A stretch of 14,213 bases of DNA from Betaproteobacteria bacterium (GTDB taxonomy: Bacteria > Pseudomonadota > Gammaproteobacteria > Burkholderiales > SG8-39): positions 1 through 14,213 of the forward strand of contig VBCP01000127.1 in the NCBI GenBank assembly GCA_005888925.1. Reading direction: 5' to 3'. The translations under genes and the position numbers were made by a program. The notes under the pieces were generated by a model. It searched no databases and was not told the DNA's origin. It saw nothing but the letters and a program-made list of their open reading frames with translations. Shown piece after piece: positions 13,470-14,213 of the stretch. Each line of letters opens with the position of its first letter. The first letter of the stretch is position 1.

Positions 13470-14213
13470 ATGCTCCGGTACACGATCCATCGCATGCTGA
13501 TCATGATCCCGACGCTGCTCGTGATCAGCTTCATCACCTTCGCCATCATCAAGCTGCCGCCGGGGGACTTCCTGTCCAACCAGATCGCCGAGCTGCAGAG
13601 CCAGGGCGACAAGGCGGCGCTCGAGAAGGTCGATTTCCTGCGCAAGCAGTACGGCCTCGACAAGCCGTTTCTCGAGCAATACGCGGTGTGGGTCGGCCTG
13701 TGGCCCACCGAGCGCGGCTTCTCCGGGCTGCTGCAGGGCGACCTCGGCTGGTCCTTCGAGCACGACATGGCGGTGAAGGACGTGGTGGGCGACCGCCTGC
13801 TGCTCTCGTTCATCCTCAACTTCTCGGTGGTGCTCTTTACCTGGGCGGTGGCCTTTCCGATCGGCGTGTATGCCGCGACCCACCAGTACAGCTGGGGCGA
13901 CCATGGCCTCACGTTTCTCGGCTACATCGGGCTTGCCACGCCCAACTTCCTGCTCGCCCTGGTGCTGATGTATCTCGCCAACGTGAAGTTCGGCCTGTCG
14001 ATCGGCGGCATCATGGACCCGGAGTTCCTCGGCGAACCCTGGACCTGGGCGAAGGCGCGCTCGGTGCTCTCGCACCTGTGGATCCCGGTGATCGTGATCG
14101 GCACCTCGGGCACCGCCGCGATGATCCGGCGCCTGCGCGCCAACCTGCTCGACGAGCTGCAGAAGCAGTACGTCGTCACGGCGCGCTCCAAAGGCATGCC
14201 GCCTTTCCGCCTG
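13470..14213 (+). CDS. yejB: Oligopeptide ABC permease (YejB-like), 3' end beyond the window
   Basis: The first 248 residues of a DppB/YejB-type inner-membrane permease are present. Hydrophobic spans are visible at about 8-28, 112-137, 146-170 and 200-218. A long periplasmic loop follows the first span (residues 30-110), with LRKQYGLDKP at 57-66, a hallmark of this permease class. YVVTARSKGMPP (234-245) is the start of the EAA loop that contacts the ATPase. It forms the pore with a second permease (YejE-like) expected just outside the window. The ATG at 13470 is 2 bp after the stop of the binding-protein gene. The frame is intact to the window edge. It is also in the same frame as the 5' half of the broken binding-protein gene. 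Confidence 0.88.
   Translation, partial: MLRYTIHRMLIMIPTLLVISFITFAIIKLPPGDFLSNQIAELQSQGDKAALEKVDFLRKQYGLDKPFLEQYAVWVGLWPTERGFSGLLQGDLGWSFEHDMAVKDVVGDRLLLSFILNFSVVLFTWAVAFPIGVYAATHQYSWGDHGLTFLGYIGLATPNFLLALVLMYLANVKFGLSIGGIMDPEFLGEPWTWAKARSVLSHLWIPVIVIGTSGTAAMIRRLRANLLDELQKQYVVTARSKGMPPFRL

Overview
The window is a GC-rich, densely packed bacterial segment with short or overlapping gene junctions. Its gene content (a BPSS1780-type membrane protein, PaaI-type thioesterase, SDR and Yej-type peptide transporter) fits a betaproteobacterium, perhaps Burkholderiales or a relative. That assignment is inferred from family recognition, not from a marker gene. No rRNA, tRNA, CRISPR array, transposase or phage gene was seen.

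Region 1 (1-3019, minus strand) is a small metabolic operon. Reading leftward it encodes a short-chain dehydrogenase, a PaaI-type hotdog thioesterase, a VOC (glyoxalase-fold) protein and a BPSS1780-type membrane protein, with ATGA-type overlaps. Part of it is tandemly duplicated with a 1221-bp period: bases 1-873 recur as 1222-2094 with one visible difference. This leaves two full VOC genes, one full and one headless thioesterase, and a BPSS1780 gene cut after about 118 codons.

Region 2 (3045-3632, plus strand) starts only 25 bp from the divergent SDR gene. It encodes a short QueC-like PP-loop ATPase with a C-terminal four-cysteine cluster.

Region 3 (3668-9738, plus strand) is a six-gene block. 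The order is MurG-like glycosyltransferase, GT4, GT4, histidine phosphatase, second MurG-like glycosyltransferase, NodB-like deacetylase. The first five genes overlap one another. A 108-bp imperfect palindrome separates the fifth from the sixth and covers the only Shine-Dalgarno-like sequence of the deacetylase. None of these proteins shows a signal peptide, so the block looks like a cytoplasmic route that builds and trims a glycan or glycolipid. It is the best candidate for an undescribed system here, but acceptor, product and exporter cannot be read from the window.

Region 4 (9778 to the end, plus strand) is a Yej-type oligopeptide ABC importer: a fused double ATPase, a periplasmic binding protein and the start of the first permease. 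The binding-protein gene has a frameshift near 12561, apparently with a small internal deletion. The shifted frame then stays open all the way into the permease gene.
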